DNA from: an uncultured Lachnospiraceae bacterium | GTDB taxonomy: Bacteria; Bacillota; Clostridia; Lachnospirales; Lachnospiraceae | Assembly: GCA_910585995.1 (NCBI GenBank) | Contig: CAJUGG010000010.1 | Location: 1-22,643 of the forward strand | DNA: 22,643 nucleotides | Reading direction: 5' to 3' | In this document: positions 14,973-22,643 of the stretch, in pieces | Numbering within the stretch: the first letter of the stretch is position 1 | Layout: every line of letters starts with the position of its first letter | Program-made: the position numbers and the translations under genes | Notes under the pieces: model-generated | The model's database searches: none | What the model saw: only the letters and a program-made list of their open reading frames with translations | Told to the model about the DNA's origin: nothing

Positions 14973-16619
14973 ATGAACGGAAAAAGACTTACAGCCCTTT
15001 GCCTGATTGTGGTTCTTAGTCTCTCTGTCATAGCGTGTCAGAAGACGGAAGAGATCGAAGAGACTGAGAAAGTGGCTGTTGAAGTTCAGACCCCGCAAGT
15101 TGGTACGCTTACGGTGGACACGGCTTATATAGGAACGGTTGCTCCCCAGGAACAGGTCTATGTCATGCCCAAGACTTCAGGGACTGTGACAGAGACTTTT
15201 TTTGAAGTGGGAGATCTCGTGCAGGAAGGAGATGTGCTCTTTAAGATCGATGACGAGGCAGCACAACTGCAGATGGCCAACGCCAAAGCCACCTATGAAT
15301 CTGCACAGGCTGGCGTGACAGCGCAAAACAGCGGAGCCAGAGATCTACAAAACTATCAGACAGAAGAGCAGATCCGACAGCTTCGGGACAGCCTCTATGA
15401 TACAGATGATAAGATTGATGAGCTGGAAGATACCCTTGGAGATCTCAGAGATGCCGGCGGCAGTCTGTCCACGGCCAAGAAGCAGGCACAGGCAGGGGTA
15501 GATCAGTTAAATGAAGTGCTGGTCAACCAAAGTGCAGAGCTTCAGAATATGAACGCAGAGCTTCAGGGACTGAACGATCAGTTAAATGGGATAGAAGATA
15601 AAGAATCCGAAGAGGCACAGGCGATTACCGCTTCAATTGCGGCTATGTCCGAGAAGATCGCAGTGCAAAACGGTGCGATTGATTCCACCAAACTGCAGCT
15701 GTCGCAGGCACAGGCACAGATCAGTCAGCTTCAGACGCAGATCGATTCCATCAATGCGACAAAGACCCAGATTAAGTCCGGGATTGACAGTGCAGAGGAT
15801 GGCAGAGAGACGATTAATGACAATTTGGCGATGGCAGAGCAGGCCTATGCCATTACACAAAACGAGATCTATCCGGAGAGCGATGCGGTCAGCGCTGCGC
15901 AGCTTCAGCAGGCTTCTATCGGGATTGAATCCGCACAGATGCAGTTGGATTTCTGTACGGTGACTTCGCCGATTACAGGCATAGTGGAGTCGGTCAGTGT
16001 GGAGAAAAATGGGATGGCAGCAGCCGGAAATCCCGCTTACATAATATCCAATAAAGAGTCCATGACCGTCACTTTCCACGTGGCAGAAAAAGCAAAAAAT
16101 GTCCTGACTGTGGGCGATCATGTAACTGTGGACCGTGAAGGGGAACAGTATGAGGGCGTAATCACGGAGATCGGCACGATGGCCAATGCGCAGACGAAGC
16201 TGTTTCAGGTAAAAGCTTCCGTAACGGGCGGCGCATCGGCACTTCCCAATGGGGTATCGGTAAAAGTGTATGCAACCACCCAGAAGGAAGAAGGAAAGCT
16301 TTTAGTTCCCTATGATACCATCTATTTTTCCGCAGGAAATGCATATGTCTATTGCGTGGAAGACGGCAAAGTGGTCAAGACCGATGTGACCGTGGGTCTG
16401 ATGAATGATACGCAGGCAGTCATAGAAGAGGGGCTGTCAGCAGACAGCCAGGTCATCAGCAACTGGTCTTCCAAGCTAAGAAATGGAGTCGAAGTAGATA
16501 TTGTATCATCAGATGGAGAGGTTTTAGAGGAGACTACGTCAGAAGAAGAAACGGTAGAGGAGTCAGAAGAACCGGCAGAAGAGACACCGGATGCAGATCT
16601 GACAGAGGAGGAAGAATAA
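14973..16619 (+). CDS. RND efflux periplasmic-adaptor-like lipoprotein (HlyD/MFP family)
   Basis: The 548-aa protein starts with a lipoprotein signal, MNGKRLTALCLIVVLSLSV then IAC, so C22 would be lipidated and the protein anchored outside the membrane. A barrel-sandwich half (VGTLTVDTAYIGTVAPQEQV, GDLVQEGDVLFKIDD) is followed by an unusually long Gln/Ala-rich coiled coil (about 85-315). The lipoyl domain then resumes (FCTVTSPITGIVESV) and a beta-barrel follows. The C-terminus is a low-complexity acidic tail (TTSEEETVEESEEPAEE). ATG 14973 has AGGAGG 9 nt upstream; an ATG at 14955 would put that site inside the gene. It forms an operon with the permease 1 nt downstream. Confidence 0.9.
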   Translation: MNGKRLTALCLIVVLSLSVIACQKTEEIEETEKVAVEVQTPQVGTLTVDTAYIGTVAPQEQVYVMPKTSGTVTETFFEVGDLVQEGDVLFKIDDEAAQLQMANAKATYESAQAGVTAQNSGARDLQNYQTEEQIRQLRDSLYDTDDKIDELEDTLGDLRDAGGSLSTAKKQAQAGVDQLNEVLVNQSAELQNMNAELQGLNDQLNGIEDKESEEAQAITASIAAMSEKIAVQNGAIDSTKLQLSQAQAQISQLQTQIDSINATKTQIKSGIDSAEDGRETINDNLAMAEQAYAITQNEIYPESDAVSAAQLQQASIGIESAQMQLDFCTVTSPITGIVESVSVEKNGMAAAGNPAYIISNKESMTVTFHVAEKAKNVLTVGDHVTVDREGEQYEGVITEIGTMANAQTKLFQVKASVTGGASALPNGVSVKVYATTQKEEGKLLVPYDTIYFSAGNAYVYCVEDGKVVKTDVTVGLMNDTQAVIEEGLSADSQVISNWSSKLRNGVEVDIVSSDGEVLEETTSEEETVEESEEPAEETPDADLTEEEE

Positions 16620-16620
16620 T

Positions 16621-19600
16621 ATGGGTTTGACAAGACTGTCGCTTAAACGACCTGTCTCCACGCTGCTTTTGATTCTGGCTTTGGCGGTCTTTGGTTTTTC
16701 TTCTCTTATGACACTGCGGCTGGAGTTGATGCCGGATATGGATATGCCCATCATGATGGTGATGACTGTCTATCCGGGAGCAGACCCGGAGTCCGTGGAG
16801 ACGCTGGTCAGCGGAGAGATCGAAGGCCAGGTGGCAAGTTTAAGCGGTGTGGATTCAGTGATGTCGTATTCACAAGAAAATGTATCTATGGTGATACTAC
16901 AGTATGATTACAGCGTGGATACCAATGACGCCTATCTGGATCTAAGAGCTGCCCTTGATATAACGGCTGCCTCTCTGCCGGAAGACTGTCAGGAGCCGAT
17001 GGTGATTCAGATGGATGTCAACGCCATACCAAGCGTAATGTACTCTGTCAGTACCACCGATGGAAGCGATGCTTATTCCCTGGTCAATGACACCATCGTT
17101 CCGGAACTGGAAGCGATCAGTACCGTGGCGGATGTAGAGATCAGCGGCGGCAAGGAGAATTATATCCGTGTGCTTTTGGATGAAGAAGCACTGAATCAGT
17201 ATGGGCTTAGTATGAGTCAGGTAGCACAGTTTATCTCTACCACAGACTTTACCATTCCTCTTGGCTCATTGGAGCAGGGCAGTCAGTCCATCAGTGCCAT
17301 CAGTACCGCGAAAAATGAGACGGTACAGGAGCTTCAGAGGATTCCCATGTTTACTTCCGTGGGAAGCATGATCCAGCTATCGGATGTGGCAGAAGTAAGC
17401 TGGTCACAGAAGGATGCGGACAGTATCAGTCGTTTTAACGGAGAAGATACGATTACAGTATCCGTGACCAAGAATCAGACGGCAAGTACCATCGGTATGG
17501 TAAATGATGTGAAAAAAGTCATGGACCGTATGGCCAATGAGAACGAGAATCTGATGATGGCGATCTCCATGGATATGTCAGAACAGATCCTGGAAGCAGT
17601 AGGTTCTGTAGCAAGCACCTTGGCTATGGGTGTTATCTTGTCCATGATTATCCTGTTTTTATTCTTTGGAGATTGGAAGGCCAGCCTGATCGTAGGCAGT
17701 TCCATGCCGATCTCGCTGCTTGTGACGGTAATTGTGATGGCAGTGGCTGGATTTTCTCTCAATATGATTACGCTGGGAGCACTGGTAATCGCCATCGGTA
17801 TGATGGTGGACAGTTCCATCGTGGTGCTGGAGAGCTGCTTTCGGGCCAAGGATCGAATGCCGGACTTTAAAGAAGCTGCTCTTCAGGGAGCGCGCGGAGT
17901 GGTAGGCTCGATTATCGCTTCCACCATCACGACCGTGGTTGTATATCTCCCTCTGTGTCTGCAGGAAGGCTTAAGCGGCCAGATCTTCGGACAGCTGGGT
18001 TACACCATTATCTTTGCGATGTTAGCCTCCCTGATCTCTGCGATGACGCTGGTTCCTCTGTTCTTTAACCTGTTCCATCCAAATGAGAAGAAGGAGTTAA
18101 AGATCAACAACCTGCTGGAAAACATGAGAAACGGATATGATTGGTTTGAGCGGAAACTGCTGCATAAAAAGAAGACTTGTGTGCTGGCAGCCGTGGTGCT
18201 TTTGGCGCTTTCCTTTGTTCTGGCAAGTTTTATGGAGACGGAACTGATGCCTACGATGGATGAAGGTATGGTCAGCATCAGTGCCACGTTCCGTTCCGGA
18301 ACCAAAGTATCGGAAGTGGATGAGAGGATGCAGCGGTTAGAAGAGATGGTAGCCTCTCATGAAGATGTGGAAAATTATACATTGACTGCACAAAAAGGAA
18401 GTGCTTCCATCTCAGTCAATCTAAAAGATGACCGGAAGATGTCGAGCCAGGAAGTGGCAGACCAGTGGATTGCACAGACCAGTGACATCGTGGATATGCA
18501 GTTAGAGATTGAGGTCAGCAGCCAGATGTCCACAATGATGATGACAGGCGCCGGAGCATCCATCACCTTAAATTCTACCGACCTGGATGATATAAAAGAA
18601 GCAACTGCCATGGTGCAGGAAGAAGCCTGGACGATACCGGGGGTATTAAATGTCTCTAACAGTGCCGGAGAGACTGCTACACAGATCCGGGTGGTGGTAG
18701 ACCCATTGGATGCCATGAGCCATGGAATGACGCCGGTACAGGTCGCTGGAGCGCTCTACAGCATGATCAGCGGAACTGAGGCTATGACGATCACTTCGGA
18801 CGGAGAGGAATACAGCGTCTTTTTAGAGTTCCCGGAAGGGACGTATGACGATGCCAGCCGACTGTTGGGCGCTTCCGTATCCGGTGTGCCGCTTTCTGAG
18901 ATGGCTTCTTTGGAATATACAGACTCACAGCAGACCATTATGAAGACGGATGGAAAGTATACGCTTACCATCACAGCTACGTGTCTGTCTGACAATGTAA
19001 GTGCGATCCAGGAGAAGTTAGAGGATCTGGCTAAAAATATGAATTTCTCCAATACGGTAGAACTGGCGCAGAATACCATGGATGAGATGATGGTGGAATC
19101 GTTCACCTCTTTGGGTCTGGCGATTGCAGCCGCTATGTTTCTGGTATTTTTGGTGATGGCGATGCAGTTTGAGTCGCCTAAGTATTCTCTGATGGTGATG
19201 CTTAGTATTCCTTTTAGTCTGATTGGGTCTTTTGGACTCTTATTTATCATCGGTCAGGCCATCAGCATGACCTCTCTTATGGGTATCTTGATGTTAGTGG
19301 GTATCGTGGTAAACAATGGTATCCTCTATGTGGACGGTGTCAATGAACTGAGGATGCGGATGCCGGTGGAGGATGCACTGATTCGAAGCGGACAGACGAG
19401 ACTTCGGCCGATTCTGATGACGACGCTGACGACAGTGATCTCTATGATCCCTATGGCTCTTGGCCTTGGGAGCGGGACGGAGATGATGTCTGGTATGGCT
19501 ATTATCATCATCGGAGGTCTGATTGCTTCCACCCTCCTGATCCTGATCTTGATGCCGGTATTCTATCTCTTAGTCTATGGCAGAAGCAAAAAAGAGCGCC

Positions 19601-19677
19601 GCGAGCGCCGTCAGAAATGGTATTTTTGGCGTAAAAAAGGAGAAGATTCTACAGAAAATACGGAATTTCGCCTGTAA
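16621..19677 (+). CDS. RND efflux permease (AcrB/SwrC-like)
   Basis: The 1018-aa permease has the duplicated RND plan: helix 1 (about 14-34), large extracytoplasmic loop, helices 2-6 (about 335-490), helix 7 (about 522-542), second loop, and helices 8-12 (about 828-1000). It would export hydrophobic compounds using the proton gradient with the upstream lipoprotein adaptor; a Gram-positive cell has no outer-membrane channel. In helix 4 the usual Asp-Asp pair is VDSS (D397-S398), and in helix 10 the usual Lys is Asn (N898 in GIVVNNGIL). The ribosome binding site is the GAGGAGGAAGAA at the end of the adaptor gene. An intrinsic terminator follows. Confidence 0.92.
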   Translation: MGLTRLSLKRPVSTLLLILALAVFGFSSLMTLRLELMPDMDMPIMMVMTVYPGADPESVETLVSGEIEGQVASLSGVDSVMSYSQENVSMVILQYDYSVDTNDAYLDLRAALDITAASLPEDCQEPMVIQMDVNAIPSVMYSVSTTDGSDAYSLVNDTIVPELEAISTVADVEISGGKENYIRVLLDEEALNQYGLSMSQVAQFISTTDFTIPLGSLEQGSQSISAISTAKNETVQELQRIPMFTSVGSMIQLSDVAEVSWSQKDADSISRFNGEDTITVSVTKNQTASTIGMVNDVKKVMDRMANENENLMMAISMDMSEQILEAVGSVASTLAMGVILSMIILFLFFGDWKASLIVGSSMPISLLVTVIVMAVAGFSLNMITLGALVIAIGMMVDSSIVVLESCFRAKDRMPDFKEAALQGARGVVGSIIASTITTVVVYLPLCLQEGLSGQIFGQLGYTIIFAMLASLISAMTLVPLFFNLFHPNEKKELKINNLLENMRNGYDWFERKLLHKKKTCVLAAVVLLALSFVLASFMETELMPTMDEGMVSISATFRSGTKVSEVDERMQRLEEMVASHEDVENYTLTAQKGSASISVNLKDDRKMSSQEVADQWIAQTSDIVDMQLEIEVSSQMSTMMMTGAGASITLNSTDLDDIKEATAMVQEEAWTIPGVLNVSNSAGETATQIRVVVDPLDAMSHGMTPVQVAGALYSMISGTEAMTITSDGEEYSVFLEFPEGTYDDASRLLGASVSGVPLSEMASLEYTDSQQTIMKTDGKYTLTITATCLSDNVSAIQEKLEDLAKNMNFSNTVELAQNTMDEMMVESFTSLGLAIAAAMFLVFLVMAMQFESPKYSLMVMLSIPFSLIGSFGLLFIIGQAISMTSLMGILMLVGIVVNNGILYVDGVNELRMRMPVEDALIRSGQTRLRPILMTTLTTVISMIPMALGLGSGTEMMSGMAIIIIGGLIASTLLILILMPVFYLLVYGRSKKERRERRQKWYFWRKKGEDSTENTEFRL

Positions 19678-19683
19678 ATACAC

Positions 19684-19712
19684 AAGCCGGGTTTTGCCCG
19701 GCTTTTGTTTTG
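19684..19712 (+). terminator. Intrinsic terminator of the RND operon
   Basis: AAGCCGGG (19684-19691) pairs with CCCGGCTT (19697-19704) around a 5-nt loop, followed by TTGTTTTG. A classical rho-independent terminator 6 nt after the permease stop. Confidence 0.88.
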
Positions 19713-19727
19713 TCGAATAACATCGAA
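19711..19727 (+). promoter_or_regulatory. 0A-box-like sites upstream of spo0A
   Basis: TGTCGAA (19711-19717) is an exact match to the Spo0A box, and CATCGAA (19721-19727), exactly 10 bp further, matches five of seven. They lie just upstream of the spo0A promoter, suggesting autoregulation. The first overlaps the end of the RND terminator T-tract. Confidence 0.6.
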
Positions 19728-19746
19728 TAAGCACGAAAGTATTTAC

Positions 19747-19775
19747 TTGTAAGGATATCGGACTTTTCCTATAAT
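19747..19775 (+). promoter_or_regulatory. SigmaA-type promoter of spo0A
   Basis: TTGTAA (19747-19752) and TATAAT (19770-19775) are 17 bases apart, about 80 nt before the spo0A start. AGGATAT overlapping the -35 resembles a sigmaH -35, but no GAAT-type -10 is placed correctly. Confidence 0.7.
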
Positions 19776-19854
19776 TTTGACTGTGAACGCTGATAACTTT
19801 TGTATGAAGCTGTAGAAAGGAGACAGGAGGAATGGAGAACAAGGAGGATGACAG

Positions 19855-20655
19855 ATGGGCAAATGGAGTGTCGCTATTGCAGATGACAACGAGAGAATGA
19901 TCGGTATTCTGGATGGCATCCTGCGCCAGGATGAGGAGATCCAGATTGTCGGAGTGGCAAGAGACGGGGAAGAAGTATGCCAGATTATCAAAGACAAAGA
20001 ACCCGATATTGTCTTATTAGACATTATTATGCCAAAACTGGACGGATTGACTGTTATGGAAAAGATCGGTCAGGACATTCACATTCAGAAAAAGCCGGAA
20101 TTTGTTGTGATTTCTGCAATCGGTCAAGAGAGAATCACAGAAGATGCCTTTCTTTTGGGCGCACGCTACTATATCATGAAACCCTTCGACCACGAGATGC
20201 TGCTGAGTCGTATACAGAGTCTGAAGGCTGATAGACAGAAGAGAAAGACACAGATTCGCAAAGTCGTGCCATATGAGACCAAGATGGATTATATGGAGCG
20301 GAATCTGGAAACAGATGTCACCAATATGATCCATGAGATCGGCGTTCCAGCTCATATTAAAGGATATCAGTATTTACGAGATGCGATCATGATGGCAGTG
20401 GAAGATATGAATATGTTAAACTCCATAACAAAGATTCTCTATCCCACCATCGCCAAAAATCATCAGACCACTCCGAGTAGAGTGGAGCGCGCTATCCGCC
20501 ATGCCATCGAAGTAGCCTGGAGCAGAGGCAAGATGGATACGATTGATGAATTATTTGGGTATACAGTCAGTGTAGGAAAGGGAAAACCAACCAATTCAGA
20601 ATTTATTGCACTGATCGCAGATAAAATCCGTCTGGATTATAAAAAACGCAGTTAA
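19855..20655 (+). CDS. spo0A: Sporulation master regulator Spo0A
   Basis: The 266-aa response regulator controls entry into sporulation. The receiver domain (about 1-125) has D10/D11, the phospho-acceptor D56 in IVLLDIIMPKLDG, and K109 in YYIMKPFD. The C-terminal Spo0A domain (about 155-266) carries the characteristic helix-turn-helix region SRVERAIRHAIEVAWSRG and the end GKPTNSEFIALIADKIRLDY. ATG 19855 follows AAGGAGGATGACAG. An ATG at 19832 is in another frame and stops quickly. In many Clostridia and Bacilli spo0A follows spoIVB; here the upstream gene is the RND permease, and spo0A has its own promoter and 0A-like boxes. Confidence 0.96.
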   Translation: MGKWSVAIADDNERMIGILDGILRQDEEIQIVGVARDGEEVCQIIKDKEPDIVLLDIIMPKLDGLTVMEKIGQDIHIQKKPEFVVISAIGQERITEDAFLLGARYYIMKPFDHEMLLSRIQSLKADRQKRKTQIRKVVPYETKMDYMERNLETDVTNMIHEIGVPAHIKGYQYLRDAIMMAVEDMNMLNSITKILYPTIAKNHQTTPSRVERAIRHAIEVAWSRGKMDTIDELFGYTVSVGKGKPTNSEFIALIADKIRLDYKKRS

Positions 20656-20693
20656 TTCGTGAAAAATTCCTTTTAAAGGCATGTGATTTGAGG

Positions 20694-20699
20694 TATAAT
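20694..20699 (+). promoter_or_regulatory. Putative -10 element of glgA
   Basis: TATAAT lies 36 nt before the glgA ATG at 20736; at the usual spacing TTTTAA (20671-20676) is a weak -35. It overlaps a possible upstream TTG start (20688), arguing against that start. Confidence 0.5.
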
Positions 20700-20735
20700 A
20701 TTGTTATACACTATATCGCAAGCTGGAGGGGAAAC

Positions 20736-22184
20736 ATGAAGAAAAAGGTTTTGTTTATTGCATCGGAATGTGTGCCATTTGTCAAGACAGGCGGACTGGC
20801 AGATGTGGTGGGGTCTTTGCCGAAATACTTCGATCAGGAGAGGTATGAGGTACGGGTGATCGTGCCGAATTACCTGTGTATTGCTCCTGCATGGAAAGAA
20901 AAGATGAACTTTGTGACGAATTTTCATATGGATATGGCTTGGAGAAGTCAGTATGTGGGAATTTTGGAGATGATGTATGAAGGCATCCAGTATTATTTTA
21001 TCGATAATGAGTATTATTTTGCCGGAGACAGACCTTACGGATACATACATGAGGATGTGGAGAAATTTGCATTTTTCTCCAAAGCGGCTTTGTCGATATT
21101 GCCAGTCGTGGATTTTCAGCCTGATATTGTACATTGTCATGATTGGCAGACGGGTTTGGTTCCTGTCTATCTAAAGGACAGTTTTAAAAAGGGTGAATTT
21201 TATGCGAATATTAAGTCTATTATGACGATCCACAATCTGAAATTTCAGGGAATCTGGAATATTCCTGCGGTACAGGATGCGACCGGGTTGGATCTGTCAT
21301 ATTTTGCCGCCGATAAGCTGGAGGCTTTTGGAGATGCGAATTATCTGAAGGGAGGAATTGTCTATTCAGATTATGTGACGACTGTAAGCCGTACGTATGC
21401 AGAAGAGATCAAGACCCCGTACTATGGGGAGCACTTGGACGGCCTGATGAGAGCGCGTTCCAACAGTTTGTGCGGGATCATAAATGGTCTGGACTATCAG
21501 GAATGGAATCCGGCCACAGATCAGATGATCAGTAAGAACTATACGATAGATACATTTAAGACAGATAAAGTAAAAAATAAGCTGGCGCTGCAAAAAGAGC
21601 TTCATCTTAAGACAGATAAGAAAAAGATGTTGATTGGGATTGTATCGAGATTGACGGATCAAAAGGGGTTTGATTTGATCGACTGTGTAATGGATGAATT
21701 GTGTCAGGACGAGGTACAGATTGTAGTACTGGGTACAGGAGAAGAGCGTTATGAAAATATGTTCCGGCATTTTGCCTGGAAATATAGTGATAAAGTGGCT
21801 GCTTGTATCTATTATTCCAATGAACTGTCTCACAAGATCTATGCGGCGAGCGATGTATTTCTTATGCCGTCTCAGTTTGAGCCGTGTGGGTTGAGTCAGC
21901 TTATGAGTCTTAGGTACGGAACTCTCCCGATTGTGCGGGAGACGGGAGGATTAAAGGATACGGTGGAGCCGTACAATGAATTTGAAGAGACAGGTACAGG
22001 ATTCAGCTTTACAAATTACAATGCGCATGAGATGTTAGCGGCAGTTCGTTATGCTCAGTCGGTATATTATGATAAAAGGCGCTCTTGGAACAAGATGGTG
22101 AGACGGGCCATGGAAGCGGATTTTTCCTGGAAAAATTCGGCAAGGCAATATGAGGAACTGTATGATCGTATGATAAATATGTAA
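20736..22184 (+). CDS. glgA: Glycogen synthase (GT5, ADP-glucose type)
   Basis: The 482-aa cytosolic GT-B enzyme adds glucose from ADP-glucose to the growing alpha-1,4 glucan. The N-terminal nucleotide-sugar loop is KTGGLADVVG (17-26). HCHDWQTGLVPVYL and MTIHNLKFQG follow in the first domain. The second domain shows GIVSRLTDQKGFDL and the GT5 glutamate motif PSQFEPCGLSQLMSLRYGT, with RETGGLKDTV nearby. Length is typical. ATG 20736 has GGAGGGG just upstream and gives the canonical KKVLFIASE start. It has its own -10 after spo0A. Neither glgC nor glgD is in view, so the ADP-glucose source lies elsewhere. Confidence 0.95.
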   Translation: MKKKVLFIASECVPFVKTGGLADVVGSLPKYFDQERYEVRVIVPNYLCIAPAWKEKMNFVTNFHMDMAWRSQYVGILEMMYEGIQYYFIDNEYYFAGDRPYGYIHEDVEKFAFFSKAALSILPVVDFQPDIVHCHDWQTGLVPVYLKDSFKKGEFYANIKSIMTIHNLKFQGIWNIPAVQDATGLDLSYFAADKLEAFGDANYLKGGIVYSDYVTTVSRTYAEEIKTPYYGEHLDGLMRARSNSLCGIINGLDYQEWNPATDQMISKNYTIDTFKTDKVKNKLALQKELHLKTDKKKMLIGIVSRLTDQKGFDLIDCVMDELCQDEVQIVVLGTGEERYENMFRHFAWKYSDKVAACIYYSNELSHKIYAASDVFLMPSQFEPCGLSQLMSLRYGTLPIVRETGGLKDTVEPYNEFEETGTGFSFTNYNAHEMLAAVRYAQSVYYDKRRSWNKMVRRAMEADFSWKNSARQYEELYDRMINM

Positions 22185-22193
22185 CAATTTGGG

Positions 22194-22223
22194 AGAATAA
22201 TTCCTCTTTATTTTCACATACTA
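22194..22223 (+). promoter_or_regulatory. Sigma-G-like promoter before the small helical protein
   Basis: AGAATA (22194-22199) and CATACTA (22217-22223), 17 bases apart, closely match the forespore sigma-G pattern TGAATA / CATACTA. The predicted start would give a leader of about 35 nt. CATACTA also forms a 7-bp inverted repeat with TAGTATG (22236-22242). Confidence 0.5.
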
Positions 22224-22263
22224 GTTTTGCAAATTTAGTATGGAAAATAAGGAGGAATTTTTT

Positions 22264-22449
22264 ATGTCAGAGTTATCAGAGCTGGATGTTCAGAATCTTC
22301 GTCATTTGATTGGCGGGAGTGAGACTTGTCAGGCAAAGTTCAGCGCATATGCTGAACAGGCAACGGATCAGCAGGTGAAGCAGTATTTTCAGCAGGCGGC
22401 GCAGTCGGCGAAGGAAAATAAGCAGCAGTTGATGGGATTTTTGAAATAA
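22264..22449 (+). CDS. Small helical protein, possibly spore-associated (CotF/ferritin-like)
   Basis: The 61-aa soluble protein is predicted to be two amphipathic helices: SELDVQNLRHLIGGSETC, then AKFSAYAEQATDQQVKQYF with QQAAQSAKENKQQLMGFL. It is rich in Gln, Ala and Lys with no membrane segment. The pattern resembles small CotF/ferritin-like proteins found in spore-forming Clostridia, but I recognise it only loosely. ATG 22264 is chosen because AGGAGG lies about 9 nt upstream; an ATG at 22240 precedes that site. The sigma-G-like promoter upstream supports forespore expression. A repeat array starts right after the stop. Confidence 0.65.
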   Translation: MSELSELDVQNLRHLIGGSETCQAKFSAYAEQATDQQVKQYFQQAAQSAKENKQQLMGFLK

Positions 22450-22643
22450 AAAACAGCGACTGAAGCGGAACTTAAAACAGCGGAAGTCCTGGAAGTGCCC
22501 GGAAGGATGATTGGACGCGGGAGCGGACGAAAATGCTTCCAGAGTGGGGAAACTGTAGGGACTGAAGCGGAACTTAAAACAGCGGAAGTCCTGGAAGTGC
22601 CCGGAAGGATTATCGGACGCGTGAGCGGCCGAAAATGCTTCCA
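22450..22643 (+). repeat. Tandem structured repeats, locus C (deleted, full and truncated copies)
   Basis: An internally deleted unit (about 22452-22476: ACAGC joined to GACTGAAGCGGAACTTAA) precedes a full unit (22477-22578) and a further unit cut by the window end (22579-22643). The period is 102 nt. The full unit has AGTCC paired with GGACT, CCC directly followed by GGAAG, CTTCC, AGA, GGG and the GCGGAACTTAA tail. The cap is A, CGC, GGGA, GCG, G in the first and A, CGC, GTGA, GCG, G in the second. A gene with its ribosome binding site probably begins just beyond the window. Confidence 0.85.

Noticed and set aside
15633..16121. 162-codon frame opposite the adaptor coiled coil
   Set aside because: Mirror of the repetitive Gln/Ala coiled-coil codons; no start signal.
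22450..22643. Known small self-cleaving ribozymes (hammerhead, twister, pistol) as an identity for the repeats
   Set aside because: I could not place the required conserved core nucleotides of any of these classes on the fold.

Overview
This window looks like the chromosome of a spore-forming, Gram-positive member of the Clostridia, most likely Lachnospiraceae. The reasons are a complete Spo0A with nearby 0A-box-like sites, strong AGGAGG ribosome binding sites, moderate GC, bacterial glycogen genes (glgB, glgA), and RND pumps whose adaptor is a lipoprotein with no outer-membrane partner. The family assignment is inference. No rRNA, tRNA, CRISPR array or complete insertion sequence was seen.

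Layout. Positions 1-168 hold the end of a tandem array of structured repeats leading into a class II aldolase (169-822). Positions 880-1514 are a decay zone: a broken hicB antitoxin and the tail of hicA on the minus strand, abutting a 5'-truncated IS256-type transposase fragment. Next come a VOC/glyoxalase protein (minus), an EamA-type transporter (plus), and an MMPL/RND-type membrane protein (minus) divergent from an Xaa-Pro aminopeptidase. A MATE efflux protein, a rhomboid protease, a TerD-family protein and a Gx-transporter/HepS1-like membrane protein follow. glgB (11230-13077) overlaps tail-to-tail with a sensor kinase/response regulator pair on the minus strand. That pair is divergent from an RND efflux operon (lipoprotein adaptor plus permease). 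spo0A, glgA and a small helical protein with a sigma-G-like promoter close the window, which ends inside another tandem array of structured repeats.

How the genes work together. GlgA and GlgB would elongate and branch glycogen, but their partner glgC is not in view. The two-component system probably controls the adjacent divergent RND pump, with which it shares a 10-bp inverted repeat in the intergenic region. Four kinds of exporter lie within 18 kb (EamA, MMPL, MATE, RND).

Most interesting signal. A dispersed family of about 100-nt structured repeats occurs at five loci (1-155, 1908-2017 on the minus strand, 5371-5478, 9551-9762, 22450-22643), three of them tandem. The stems differ in sequence between loci but keep their pairing. 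A shared core is conserved: CCC directly followed by GGAAG (varied at one locus), an apical A / short stem / small A-ending loop / short stem / G cap, an unpaired AGA, then GGG and a 3' GGAAC tail. At the four loci where the downstream gene is visible, that tail runs straight into the gene's Shine-Dalgarno sequence. I cannot match this to a named element from memory.
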